Below are positions 36,161-44,862 of a stretch of DNA of 64,000 nt, one piece after another. Position numbers and translations under genes: made by a program. Where the stretch lies: NCBI GenBank assembly GCA_036339975.1, contig JAYYZV010000155.1:1-64000 (forward strand), read 5' to 3'. The stretch comes from UBA830 sp036339975. GTDB taxonomy: Bacteria; Pseudomonadota; Alphaproteobacteria; MPNO01; UBA830. How positions within the stretch are numbered: the stretch's first letter is position 1; the number at the start of each line of letters is the position of its first letter. Under the pieces are notes generated by a model. It did no database searches and was not told the DNA's origin. It saw only the letters and a list, made by a program, of their open reading frames with translations.

Positions 36161-37375
36161 TCACGCACCCGCCGGTTGCAACCGCTCGACCGGTTTATCG
36201 TCTATAGGGAAGTGCAGCGCTGCAGCGATGATGCCAAGTAAGATACCTACCCACCAGATCGTATCGTAAGAACCCGTGCTTTCGAAAAATACACCCCCGA
36301 GCCAGGCACCGACGAAACTTCCGAGTTGGTGGCTGAAAAATACAATTCCTGTCAGTGTTGCCATGTACCTCAGGCCGAATATACGCGCGACGAGGCCGGA
36401 GGTCAGGGGCACCGTAGCTAGCCATAGAAGGCCTATTGCCGCTGCAAAGATGTAGGTGCTCCAAGGCGTGACAGGTAAGAGGATGAAGATCGCCAACACC
36501 AGAGAGCGAAGAAGGTAAATTGAAGTCAGTAGGTATTTCATTCGCCATCTGCCGCCCATTGCGCCCCAGAACAGCGTACCGAGAATGTTGAACAAACCGA
36601 TCAACGATAGCGCTGTCGCGCCGACCCAAGGGTCTTGTCCTGCTTCGCTGAGAAAATTGGGCAAGTGAGTACCGAGAAACATCACCTGATAACCGCAAAC
36701 GAAATATCCGGCGGTAAGTAACAGAAAACCGCGATGAGCCATCGCTTCGCCGATGGCGTCCGTGAGTTTTTGTGCTGGTGCCGCACCGGAAACGGCAGAC
36801 CCGCGCGTCTCATCTTTCATCGCGGTAGCTAGTGGGACAATAAGCGCGACAAGACAACCAAAAACGATGGCGGTGATAGCCCAACCGTATCCGTTGATAA
36901 AAAACTGTCCCATCGGGACCAAGGCGAGCTGGCCGGACGAACCTGCGGCACTACCTATACCGAGAAATAGGCTGCGACGCTTTGCGTCGACACGCTTAGT
37001 GATCGCTGCGAGGATAATAGGAAAGCCCGTAGCGCTGAGCCCAAGACCTAGCATCAACCCAGCGGTTAAATTCATATGCATTGGCGTTTGCACCAGCGAC
37101 ATAAGGATGAGTCCACCGGCATAAAGCACGCCGCCGATCGCAATCATCCTCCCTGTTCCGAAGCGTTCGGCTAGCGATGCGGTGATCGGAGTAGTTAGAC
37201 CCCAGATCACCGCCTGAAGTCCGATAGCAAAGGAGAAGTCGCCCACACTTAGCCCCGCCGACTCTGTCATCGGGTCTAGCAGAATTCCGAAAATGTTACG
37301 TGCGCCAAAACTGATGAACAGGATGATAGTTCCGCAGGTCAAAACGACCATTGGGGTGCGCCAAGTGTTTTTCAT
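36161..37375 (-). CDS. MFS transporter (monocarboxylate-type), copy B of a tandem pair
   Basis: Twelve-helix carrier of 404 aa, paralogue of the gene at 34800 in the same orientation, 125 bases apart. The ATG at 37375 (MKNTWRTPMVVL) is chosen because GAGGA lies 11 bases before it, whereas a TTG at 37408 has no ribosome site. The conserved GTGRMIAIGGVLYAGG and SAAGSSGQLALVPMGQFFI segments mirror copy A. The two copies may handle related substrates or respond to different conditions. It lies downstream of the UbiD operon on the same strand. Confidence 0.87.
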   Translation of the reverse strand: MKNTWRTPMVVLTCGTIILFISFGARNIFGILLDPMTESAGLSVGDFSFAIGLQAVIWGLTTPITASLAERFGTGRMIAIGGVLYAGGLILMSLVQTPMHMNLTAGLMLGLGLSATGFPIILAAITKRVDAKRRSLFLGIGSAAGSSGQLALVPMGQFFINGYGWAITAIVFGCLVALIVPLATAMKDETRGSAVSGAAPAQKLTDAIGEAMAHRGFLLLTAGYFVCGYQVMFLGTHLPNFLSEAGQDPWVGATALSLIGLFNILGTLFWGAMGGRWRMKYLLTSIYLLRSLVLAIFILLPVTPWSTYIFAAAIGLLWLATVPLTSGLVARIFGLRYMATLTGIVFFSHQLGSFVGAWLGGVFFESTGSYDTIWWVGILLGIIAAALHFPIDDKPVERLQPAGA

Positions 37376-37622
37376 GATCAAAAAATTCCTCAAAGATCTT
37401 AGAGACAATATTCGATTTTAGTTTTCCCTGCCATCTAGGACATACACCGTTGGTCAGCGGTGAATAGGGCTTCTAGTTAATGGGTGGCAGCAGACGTTAG
37501 AACTCGTATCCGTTCGCCGGCATGTCGCGTGACCGGGTGCCGGAAATGTTTAAATCAGAAAGACCCAGCGTGTCGTGCCACGAGCAATGTTGGATAGCCA
37601 GGGCGCTCCTTAGCAGGCTCAT

Positions 37623-39101
37623 TCAATCCATCAGATAACCGTATTTCTCCTTCGCCTCGCGAACCAATTCCGGCTTCGGCGCATTGACGGTTGGGAAGCT
37701 ATCTTTCCAGTGGAAGGGCTTACAGGCGTCGATTATTGCCCTGCTGTTGGTGATGTTGCCGTTAGCTTTCTGTTCGGGTGTCAGGCGAGGATCGGCAGGA
37801 GAGGTCCAGGCACCCTTTACGATGTCGATCGTTGTCGCAGGGTCGCATCGTGTACACATGGCCCAGATGAGCTGTTCCAGATTGGTTACGTCTATATCTT
37901 CGTCGACCACGATTATAAATCGGTTGGCGTAATTTGCTGCCTGACACTGGGCCGCTATATGGCCGGCCTGTTTCGAATGACCCGGGTAGCGTTGCTTGAT
38001 AGCCACGCCATGGAGTAATCGTGATGCACCGATTTCGTGGCACCAAACACTGGTGACGTCTGGCACGCCAGCGTCTGCCAAATTTTGTTTCAGCATGGCT
38101 GACCGCAATACGGCTCGGTATCGTGCCATCTCGTCCGATCCCTGCCCCATTGGCGGCACCCCCAATATGATTGGGTCGTTACGATGATATATCGCCTCTA
38201 CTTCCAGAACTGGTTCCGGGTGCTCACCGCTGGCATAGTAGCCCGTCCATTCGCCAAAGGGACCTTCGTTTTTTACTTTACCTTCATACAAATGTCCTTC
38301 GAGGACGATTTCTGCATTAGCGGGAAAAGGTAAGCCGGTGATTTTGCCGGCAACACATTCCACTGCCTTACCACGAATGCCGCCGGTTATATCCAGCTCG
38401 AACGTTCCGTAGGGCGCCTCGGCCCCGCCGTTAAAGAACGCGATGGGCTCACCACCGATAACCATTGCTACTGGGCAAGGTTCACCCTTCGCCCAGTATT
38501 TGTTTCGGTGCACAAAACCGTGTTTGCCGGTTACCATGAAACAGCCAACGGATTTTTTATCATGGACCATGGCGCGATAGGCGCCGCAGTTCATCCACCC
38601 TTCGTCCGGATCGCGGGTAACAGTATATGTGCCGGTGCCGATATAACGGCCACCATCTTCTGGGTGCCACATAGGTGTTGGGAACTTCATTAAGTCGACA
38701 TCGTCATTGGTGAGTATATTCTCGAATACGGGGCCATCCTCGACCATCACGTGTGGAATGGTCTTGCGTTCTTTTACGAAGGCGTTGAAACAGCCGTCGG
38801 AAAGCTCTTGCTTGGTGAGATGATCAGGAAAGCCCAGCGTCATATTACGACGCAACCCACCGAACACATTGATTAGTACTCGGAAACCGTCTGGACAGCC
38901 CGGTACCCTGTCAAATAAAACCGCGGGGCCGTCGTCTTCCCGGATCACCACCTCGGCGGCAAGCCCGATGTCCTTTTCCCAGCTGGCGCCGTCGACGCGT
39001 TTAAGTTCCCCGAGGCGGTCTGCCTGCTCGATCCAGTCGCGCAGATCTTCGTATGTGAAATTCTGGGCCGTATTGGCCCGTGATTGATCGATGTTATCCA
39101 T
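37623..39101 (-). CDS. UbiD family prenylated-FMN decarboxylase, copy B
   Basis: UbiD-type (de)carboxylase of 492 aa using prenylated FMN and a divalent metal. The active-site residues are visible: Arg176 in NCGAYR, and Glu279 and Glu284 in the EGPFGE motif, the equivalents of Arg173/Glu277/Glu282 in fungal Fdc1. These enzymes reversibly decarboxylate aromatic or unsaturated acids. It is the last gene of the operon PhyH - UbiD A - zinc ribbon - UbiD B, nine bases after the ribbon gene. No ubiX (the cofactor prenyltransferase) is in the window. The substrate is unknown; the operon suggests catabolism rather than ubiquinone synthesis. Confidence 0.92.
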   Translation of the reverse strand: MDNIDQSRANTAQNFTYEDLRDWIEQADRLGELKRVDGASWEKDIGLAAEVVIREDDGPAVLFDRVPGCPDGFRVLINVFGGLRRNMTLGFPDHLTKQELSDGCFNAFVKERKTIPHVMVEDGPVFENILTNDDVDLMKFPTPMWHPEDGGRYIGTGTYTVTRDPDEGWMNCGAYRAMVHDKKSVGCFMVTGKHGFVHRNKYWAKGEPCPVAMVIGGEPIAFFNGGAEAPYGTFELDITGGIRGKAVECVAGKITGLPFPANAEIVLEGHLYEGKVKNEGPFGEWTGYYASGEHPEPVLEVEAIYHRNDPIILGVPPMGQGSDEMARYRAVLRSAMLKQNLADAGVPDVTSVWCHEIGASRLLHGVAIKQRYPGHSKQAGHIAAQCQAANYANRFIIVVDEDIDVTNLEQLIWAMCTRCDPATTIDIVKGAWTSPADPRLTPEQKANGNITNSRAIIDACKPFHWKDSFPTVNAPKPELVREAKEKYGYLMD

Positions 39102-39110
39102 GGTAGTTTT

Positions 39111-39287
39111 CTAATTCTTAATAATTTCCTTGGCGTCTGCTGACGTGAACGCATGGCCACAGCTCGGACAGATCAAGTCGATATCGCTCATCTTCAGCAA
39201 CGCAGGTGATACATGAAACCAGTGATCGCATTTCCGGCACTGAGCCCAGTTGGAATTGCCTTGTTTTTCGAACGGTGCGTCGGTCAT
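39111..39287 (-). CDS. Small zinc-ribbon protein between two UbiD genes
   Basis: A 58-residue open frame from ATG 39287 to TAG 39111. It reads MTDAPFEKQGNSNWAQCRKC, continues with HWFHVSP, and has a second pair CPSCG, so two CxxC pairs are about 20 residues apart, a zinc-ribbon layout. It is packed between two UbiD genes with eight- and nine-base gaps in the same orientation, which supports it as real. Small Cys-containing D subunits accompany some UbiD-type decarboxylases (the BsdD/VdcD kind), so an accessory role is a reasonable inference. A regulatory role is also possible. Confidence 0.7.
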   Translation of the reverse strand: MTDAPFEKQGNSNWAQCRKCDHWFHVSPALLKMSDIDLICPSCGHAFTSADAKEIIKN

Positions 39288-39295
39288 TTGGAGTC

Positions 39296-40708
39296 TCAGC
39301 TGGGCCAGCTAGACATATCCACACCGTCCAATGTCGCCGTCGCGGCGGCCAATGCTTGGTCAGATACTCTGTTGCGGGGTGCCACGGGTTTGGGCTGATT
39401 TGGCAGGGCGGCGGCTGGGAGTGTTGCGTCGATTGCGGCTTTGGTGATGGTATTGCCAGACGCCGGCGCGGAAGGGTCGAGCGGCGCTAAGGTTAGACCG
39501 TTGAGACGAATTACATCGCGATGCCATTGCACGCGGGTGGCCAGAGCCCACATTGCCTGACGGTCGTCGAAAATATCTATATCATCATCGAACGCATACA
39601 CCGCCTTTAGACGCCGGAAGGCGATTGCCGCCATCATGGCATCGCGAGCTTCGCCGGGGCGTGGGTTCTTAAACTGCAGATAGGCATGGAACCGTCGCCC
39701 TGATACCGGCACATGTACGTTGATCAATGAAGGCGACACCTGACGAGCAAGAGAATAAACGTAGCCTTCCATACCCATGTTGTCTGGGACGAGGTGGTCG
39801 GGTAGGCCTGACCCGCAATCGTGGTAAATAGCATCCTTCCGCCGGGTTATGCATGTCACTTCAACGACCGGATTGGGAATCTGTGGCCCCTGATAGCCGG
39901 AAAACTCAGCGAAAGGACCCTCGGCCTCGATCCGGTTGGGCGGAAGAAAACCCTCGATCACGATCTCAGCGTCCGCCGGTACCATGATTTTGTCGCCATG
40001 GGTCACGGAAGGTGCGAGCCGTAAAGGCTTGCCGAGCGCACCGCCGGCGACGCCCCAATGGCTTTCCGGATAGCCCAACTTTGACTGCGCACCCATTTCG
40101 ATCGCCGGGTGATGGCCGATCCAGATAGCTACCGGACAAGGCTCGCCATTTTTCCAGAACTTCCGGAGATTTATCATGTTGTGCGAAGTTTCCAGCATAT
40201 AACAGCCCATCAAATTTTTTCCACGGACCCACAGCCGCTGGATTCCCATATTGTCTATCCCGGTATCCGGATCGTAGGTCACAACATGTCCGCAGGTTAC
40301 GTAGTGTCCGGCATCTCCATCATGCTGGCGTAGAGCCGGTAAAACCTGAAGATCTGCAACATCGCCTTCCTCAACGATTTCGCGTACCGGAGCCGAGGTG
40401 GGATCGACCGTGACCGGATCTATCGCACGTGCCGAAAGCCCGGCCATTTCCTTGGCCGAGTTTCGATGATCTTCTATCCCCATGGCTCTTGCTGAAAGTT
40501 CGCGGCTAGCGAACAGATTGGTGAGCACCGGCATATCAGAAATTCTTCCGTTGGGAAGTTTCGGCTGGCGTACCAGAATTGCGGGGTTGGCATTCCTCGC
40601 CGCCATGACGTGCTGTAGTGCCGTGATTTCCTGTTCGACTGCAATAGGTTGGTCAGGCCGAAATATCGCATTGTCGATTTCGTTAAGGTAGGTGCGTAGA
40701 TCAGTCAT
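39296..40708 (-). CDS. UbiD family prenylated-FMN decarboxylase, copy A
   Basis: UbiD-type enzyme of 470 aa. The key residues are Arg158 (NMGIQR), Glu263 and Glu268 (EGPFAE). It is clearly divergent from copy B: in the EGPFGE-type motif Gly is replaced by Ala, and NCGAYR becomes NMGIQR. The two copies may act on different acids or form a mixed complex. Its start overlaps the stop of the phytanoyl-CoA dioxygenase-like gene by eight bases, so the genes are translationally coupled. No ubiX is nearby. Confidence 0.92.
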   Translation of the reverse strand: MTDLRTYLNEIDNAIFRPDQPIAVEQEITALQHVMAARNANPAILVRQPKLPNGRISDMPVLTNLFASRELSARAMGIEDHRNSAKEMAGLSARAIDPVTVDPTSAPVREIVEEGDVADLQVLPALRQHDGDAGHYVTCGHVVTYDPDTGIDNMGIQRLWVRGKNLMGCYMLETSHNMINLRKFWKNGEPCPVAIWIGHHPAIEMGAQSKLGYPESHWGVAGGALGKPLRLAPSVTHGDKIMVPADAEIVIEGFLPPNRIEAEGPFAEFSGYQGPQIPNPVVEVTCITRRKDAIYHDCGSGLPDHLVPDNMGMEGYVYSLARQVSPSLINVHVPVSGRRFHAYLQFKNPRPGEARDAMMAAIAFRRLKAVYAFDDDIDIFDDRQAMWALATRVQWHRDVIRLNGLTLAPLDPSAPASGNTITKAAIDATLPAAALPNQPKPVAPRNRVSDQALAAATATLDGVDMSSWPS

Positions 40709-41543
40709 TCGGGGCTGTCGATCTTTCCACTTCGGAGATATTTTCGGGATCGATATAGGAATTCCAGAAGTCGTTGTAGTACTTCAAATTGGCTGGGTCG
40801 AGGTCACGCTCGGGCAATGGGTCGCGTTTCCAATATCCGTAATCGTCCTTTCCGCGCACCAGGATTGCGGTGTTTAGCTGATTAGTTGGCTTTACGTGCG
40901 TCGGACAGAAGACGAATAAGATTCCCACACGGCGACGATCGCTGGTGTTGGGTTCCGACGAATGCGCCAGCCGGAAGTGGTGCAAGGTGCACTCTCCCGG
41001 GTCCAATTCGACGTTGATAGCGCCGGATTCGTCAAACTGGTCTGATGAAATTTTTTGTCCGCGGGCTAACATGTTCTGCGGGTCGTGAGTTTCATCATGC
41101 ATCATTTCCGGATCGTTGTGACTGCCGGGAAGGTATTTAAGGCAACCGTTGTCGAAGTGACTATCGGTAATTGCGATCCAAGCGCTCCATACTTCCATCG
41201 GCTCGTACCCAAAGTAAGCCGAATCCTGATGCCAGGTCACAAAGCGTGGGTCGCGCGCATCCTTGGGCCAGATCGCACAGGTCGTAAGCAGTATGTCAGG
41301 TCCTAACACGTCTTCTATGGCGTCCAGAAGTTTGGGTGTTGTTCCGAGCTCGAATAGCCACTTAAACAGGACATGTGGTTTTACTGAAAGCAATTCCGGT
41401 ACATCGATACCCTGCCGCGCCTCAACTGACTCATACGCGGCCCTTACTTTGGCTATATTGTCACTATCCATAATTCGGACCGGAAAGACGCATCCGTCCG
41501 CCTGCGCGCGCTTCATTTGCTCTTCCGTCAGCAACTTGGTCAT
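40701..41543 (-). CDS. Phytanoyl-CoA dioxygenase (PhyH) family protein
   Basis: Fe(II)/2-oxoglutarate-dependent oxygenase of 280 aa. The HxD iron motif is in WHQDSAYFG, a second segment DNGCLKYLPGSH is typical of PhyH, and the distal iron His with the 2-oxoglutarate Arg appear in LHHFRLAHSS...RRRVGILF. It would hydroxylate a small molecule at the expense of O2 and 2-oxoglutarate. It heads the operon leading to UbiD A, zinc ribbon and UbiD B, and it is divergent from the TRAP operon. The substrate is unknown, and the link to aromatic acids is inferred from the neighbours. Confidence 0.88.
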   Translation of the reverse strand: MTKLLTEEQMKRAQADGCVFPVRIMDSDNIAKVRAAYESVEARQGIDVPELLSVKPHVLFKWLFELGTTPKLLDAIEDVLGPDILLTTCAIWPKDARDPRFVTWHQDSAYFGYEPMEVWSAWIAITDSHFDNGCLKYLPGSHNDPEMMHDETHDPQNMLARGQKISSDQFDESGAINVELDPGECTLHHFRLAHSSEPNTSDRRRVGILFVFCPTHVKPTNQLNTAILVRGKDDYGYWKRDPLPERDLDPANLKYYNDFWNSYIDPENISEVERSTAPND

Positions 41544-41844
41544 TTCCGCTTTCTCCCACGAAACAGAGCAAAAGAATGGCGGCGTGAGGCGGCAGTGTCC
41601 AGAGGATTGGGGTAGGCTCGCCTGGAAACCAGAGAAATTCCGGGGGTCGCGGACTACGTCTTGTTAACCACGCGGCTGCTCTATAAGATTTCGATCGATT
41701 GTTTGTCTGCACCACCGGTTCGGAGGTTTTGGCTGCGGGTTTATTGTCCTAGCAAACAATTGCGATTAGTCGGGTCGCGGGGGAGTGCGTACATTTGACA
41801 TACAGCCGGGGGTTTTCCCGGTATCCAAATCAGGGAAACGCATA

Positions 41845-42909
41845 ATGGGAAAATTTAGGGTGATTAGTAGGGGTATCGCAGCGGCAGCAGTGTTAGGGGC
41901 CGTGGCAGTATCCCCGGTACAGGCGCAGAAATATAATTTCAAACTCACCTCCTTTGTCCCGGCAAAGGGCGGTTTTTGGAATAACTACATGGGTCGTTTC
42001 ATCAACGCTGTCGATCTGATGACTAACGGCCAAGTAAAAATCAAGGGTTACAGTGTGGGTGTGCTAGCAGGCCCATTTGATGGATGGAAAGCGGTTCAAA
42101 AAGGCACTGCCGATATCTGTTATTGTTATCCGGGCTTTGCGGTCAATGCTGATCCGTCAAACGGCATCTTCGCCGGCATGGTGGGCGGGATGCCGATGGA
42201 AGAGTTCATGCACTGGTTCGTAGCTGGAGAGGGAACCAAACTACTCACAGAGATGAGAAGCAAAACACAGAAGCTTCACCCCGTTGTCACCGGTTTTGGG
42301 CCAACAGAGATATTTCTGCATTCCCATCGAAAAATTCAGACCATTGCCGATCTCAAAGGAATGAAAATCAGAACAGCGGGAGCCTGGGCTGATATTTTGA
42401 AATTGGTGGGGGCATCGCCGACGGTTCTACCGCCGGCTGATATATATACTGCGCTAGAACGGCGCGTGATTGATGGAACGGAATTCACGTCGCCGTCAAC
42501 AAATATCAAACTAGGCTTTCATAAAATTGCTAAGTACATCATCGTCCCAGGTATTCATTCTCCGTCTCACATGAATGAAGCCGTATTCAGTGAGAGTACT
42601 TGGAAGAGCCTGCCCAAAAAGATTCAAGAGCAGATCACGGCCGCTGGACTCTACGCTGGGTTTAGGACGGCTATGAAGGCTGGTCTGGATGACATCCAAG
42701 CCATGGAAACTATGAGTAAAGGCAAAAACGAGTGGGTTTCACTTACTGCGGCCGCACAACAAAAAATTAAGGACCTTGGTCGGGAATGGTCTTTCGATCA
42801 GGCAAAAAAACAGTCGGCTAAAGGAAACCCATGGATGGCGAAGGTTGCGGGGTCTTACTGGGGTTTCTATGACCGGTGGAAGAAGTACGGTACCTACCGG
42901 CATAACTGA
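41845..42909 (+). CDS. dctP: TRAP transporter substrate-binding protein (DctP family)
   Basis: Periplasmic solute-binding protein of 354 aa. The signal peptide runs MGKFRVISRGIAAAAVLGA and ends near VQAQ (about residue 26). The mature DctP fold has YNFKLTSFVP at its start and the ligand-clamping Arg in KIRTAG (about 180). ATG 41845 is chosen over an upstream in-frame start at 41785 because AGGGA lies eight bases before it and the signal peptide begins there. It binds an organic acid for the DctQ-DctM permease encoded next. The neighbouring UbiD/PhyH operon may metabolise the imported acid. Confidence 0.9.
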   Translation: MGKFRVISRGIAAAAVLGAVAVSPVQAQKYNFKLTSFVPAKGGFWNNYMGRFINAVDLMTNGQVKIKGYSVGVLAGPFDGWKAVQKGTADICYCYPGFAVNADPSNGIFAGMVGGMPMEEFMHWFVAGEGTKLLTEMRSKTQKLHPVVTGFGPTEIFLHSHRKIQTIADLKGMKIRTAGAWADILKLVGASPTVLPPADIYTALERRVIDGTEFTSPSTNIKLGFHKIAKYIIVPGIHSPSHMNEAVFSESTWKSLPKKIQEQITAAGLYAGFRTAMKAGLDDIQAMETMSKGKNEWVSLTAAAQQKIKDLGREWSFDQAKKQSAKGNPWMAKVAGSYWGFYDRWKKYGTYRHN

Positions 42910-42924
42910 CCATAAACAAATTCT

Positions 42925-42974
42925 GGGGCCGAAGCCTTTGCATCTATAAATGCTTTGACTTGAGCTTCGGCCCC
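42925..42974 (+). terminator. Strong hairpin between dctP and dctQ (attenuator-like)
   Basis: Arms GGGGCCGAAGC (42925-42935) and GCTTCGGCCCC (42964-42974) form an 11-bp perfect stem; the loop contains a smaller GCAT/ATGC stem. GATTTT follows, a short T-tract. Such hairpins after the binding-protein gene commonly cause partial termination or protect the 3' end of the upstream message, giving excess binding protein over permease. No Shine-Dalgarno sequence remains between the hairpin and the dctQ ATG at 42984. Confidence 0.7.
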
Positions 42975-42983
42975 GATTTTAAA

Positions 42984-43532
42984 ATGCGTCGCATCCTCTC
43001 CATAGTTGACAGGGTCTCGGTTCTCCTCGCCGTGATAGCGGGGGTTATGTTGCTGGTCCTGATTGTTGACATGATGTACGAGGTCGTTTCACGTCGCGTG
43101 TTCTCCGCACCGACGCTATGGGCTTACGATATCGCTTATATGGTCAACGGTGTCGGTTTCCTTTTTGCTGCAGGTTACACACTCCGCAAAAACGCCCATA
43201 TACGCATTGATTTTCTGTCTACGCGGCTGGCTCGACGGCATCAGGACTGGATCAATGTGGTTGCGTACATTTTTCTAATTTTTCCGGCATTATTGTTTTT
43301 TGTCATCGGCGCGTATTCTGAATTTGTAGAGGCTTTCAAGACGAATGAACTCGACCCAGCCAGCCCTTGGAAACCTCTGTTGTGGCCGCTTTTTGCGGGT
43401 CTGTTGATAGGATTTACAGGCCTTTTTCTGCAGGCCGTTGTGGAATGCATACGACATACCTATAGCGCCCTTGGTTTAATTCTGTCGCCACTGGAGCAGT
43501 CAGGAGACAGCCTGACCGAGAAAAATGGCTGA
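42984..43532 (+). CDS. dctQ: TRAP transporter small permease (DctQ family)
   Basis: Inner-membrane protein of 182 aa with four hydrophobic helices, the small permease that joins the large permease and the binding protein. The ATG at 42984 (MRRILSIVDRVSVLL) is preferred to a TTG at 42960 because the TTG frame runs through the second arm of the hairpin. Neither has a clear Shine-Dalgarno sequence. It overlaps the dctM start by eight bases. Confidence 0.88.
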   Translation: MRRILSIVDRVSVLLAVIAGVMLLVLIVDMMYEVVSRRVFSAPTLWAYDIAYMVNGVGFLFAAGYTLRKNAHIRIDFLSTRLARRHQDWINVVAYIFLIFPALLFFVIGAYSEFVEAFKTNELDPASPWKPLLWPLFAGLLIGFTGLFLQAVVECIRHTYSALGLILSPLEQSGDSLTEKNG

Positions 43533-44850
43533 TCTGTCCTTAGCTGTTTTTATGTTTCCGATGCTGTTTTTGCTGGTATTTGCAGGTATACCGGTCGCAT
43601 TTAGCCTGATCGCTACAGCCTTTCTGTTCGGTGTGATGGAGTTCGGCATGGTGCTGCCAACTCAATTCCACAGCCGTCTGTTCGACGTAACATCCAATTT
43701 TGTGCTTGCCGCTATTCCGTTGTTTGTATTCATGGGTGCGATGCTGGAGCGTGCGGGCATCGCTGCCCGACTTTTTGAAGCGATCAAGATCTGGTTTGGC
43801 GCGCTGCGCGGTGGCCTAGCGATCACGACCATTATCATGTGCGGCATCTTTGCGGCTTCGTCTGGTGTCGTCGGCGCGGTCGAAATTGTCGTAGGCCTGA
43901 TGGCGGTGCCAGCGATGATGGGGGCTGGATATAAAAAGGATCTTGCAGCCGGCACAGTCTGTGCCGGCGGGTCTTTGGGCACTACTATCCCGCCATCCGT
44001 AGTCATTATCGTTTATGCGTCCATCACAGAACAGTCAGTCGGCGATCTGTTCGCCGGAATTCTTATTCCTGCCGGAGTGCTGGTTAGTTTGTTCCTAGTC
44101 TATATCGTCGGCCGTTGCCTATTGCAGCCCGAAGCGGGCCCCGGTCTCTCCGCTGACCAAGAAAGAGTACCACTATCAACTAAGTTATGGTTGATGCTGA
44201 CAGCTTTACTTCCTGCGTCGTTACTGATCGTCGCTGTCTTAGGTAGTATTTTTGCCGGTATCGCGGCTCCAACGGAAGCGGCTGCCGTGGGAGCGATGGG
44301 CTCCGTTCTTCTCGCGATCGCCTATCGTCAATTTTCTTTCCGTATTTTGAAGGAAGCCGTGACCCAGACAATCAAGATCACGTCGATGGTAATGTTAATC
44401 GTACTCGGTGGGATTTTATTCGCCAGCGTGTTCATCATTCAAGGTGGTGACGACCTGGTATCCAATATTGTAGAAAGCACCGGCCTAGGGCCAGCAGGGA
44501 TCGTGGTAGTGTTTTTGCTGGTTGTCTTTGTGCTTGGATTCGTTCTGGATTGGATATCGGTGTTAATCATCGTGCTACCGATCGCCGACCCGATCGTCCG
44601 TGCGGCAGAGATAGATCCGCTATGGTTCGGCGTTATGGTTTGTATCATCCTGCAGACATCGTATTTGACACCCCCGATGGCACCGTCAATCTTTTATCTA
44701 CGGTCTATTGCGCCCAGAGAAATTACCTATATCGACATGTACAAGGGTGTCGTGCCTTTTGTTTTAGCGCAACTCCTGACACTGGCTATGGTCGCGATTT
44801 ATCCCGTGACCGCCACGTGGTTACCGGAGGTTCTGTTCGGCGGCTTCTAG
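43525..44850 (+). CDS. dctM: TRAP transporter large permease (DctM family)
   Basis: Inner-membrane protein of 441 aa with about 12-13 hydrophobic helices, the sodium-coupled carrier subunit of a TRAP system. Landmarks are GSLGTTIPPSVVIIVYASITEQ (scaffold motif) and LVFAGIPVAFSL near the N-terminus. It overlaps dctQ. DctP-DctQ-DctM should import an organic acid across the inner membrane. It converges with the aminotransferase gene 12 bases away. Confidence 0.93.
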   Translation: MADLSLAVFMFPMLFLLVFAGIPVAFSLIATAFLFGVMEFGMVLPTQFHSRLFDVTSNFVLAAIPLFVFMGAMLERAGIAARLFEAIKIWFGALRGGLAITTIIMCGIFAASSGVVGAVEIVVGLMAVPAMMGAGYKKDLAAGTVCAGGSLGTTIPPSVVIIVYASITEQSVGDLFAGILIPAGVLVSLFLVYIVGRCLLQPEAGPGLSADQERVPLSTKLWLMLTALLPASLLIVAVLGSIFAGIAAPTEAAAVGAMGSVLLAIAYRQFSFRILKEAVTQTIKITSMVMLIVLGGILFASVFIIQGGDDLVSNIVESTGLGPAGIVVVFLLVVFVLGFVLDWISVLIIVLPIADPIVRAAEIDPLWFGVMVCIILQTSYLTPPMAPSIFYLRSIAPREITYIDMYKGVVPFVLAQLLTLAMVAIYPVTATWLPEVLFGGF

Positions 44851-44862
44851 AGCCACAAACAG

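Noticed and set aside
39118..39324. 68-residue minus-strand frame overlapping the zinc-ribbon gene
   Set aside because: It lies in a different frame of the same strand, lacks the CxxC pairing and overlaps the end of UbiD A. The 58-residue frame at 39111-39287 explains the gap better.
41795..41830. TTGACA before dctP as a sigma-70 promoter
   Set aside because: TTGACA at 41795-41800 is good, but the only -10-like hexamer, TATCCA, lies 21 bases downstream, too far for a normal promoter, so no promoter was called.
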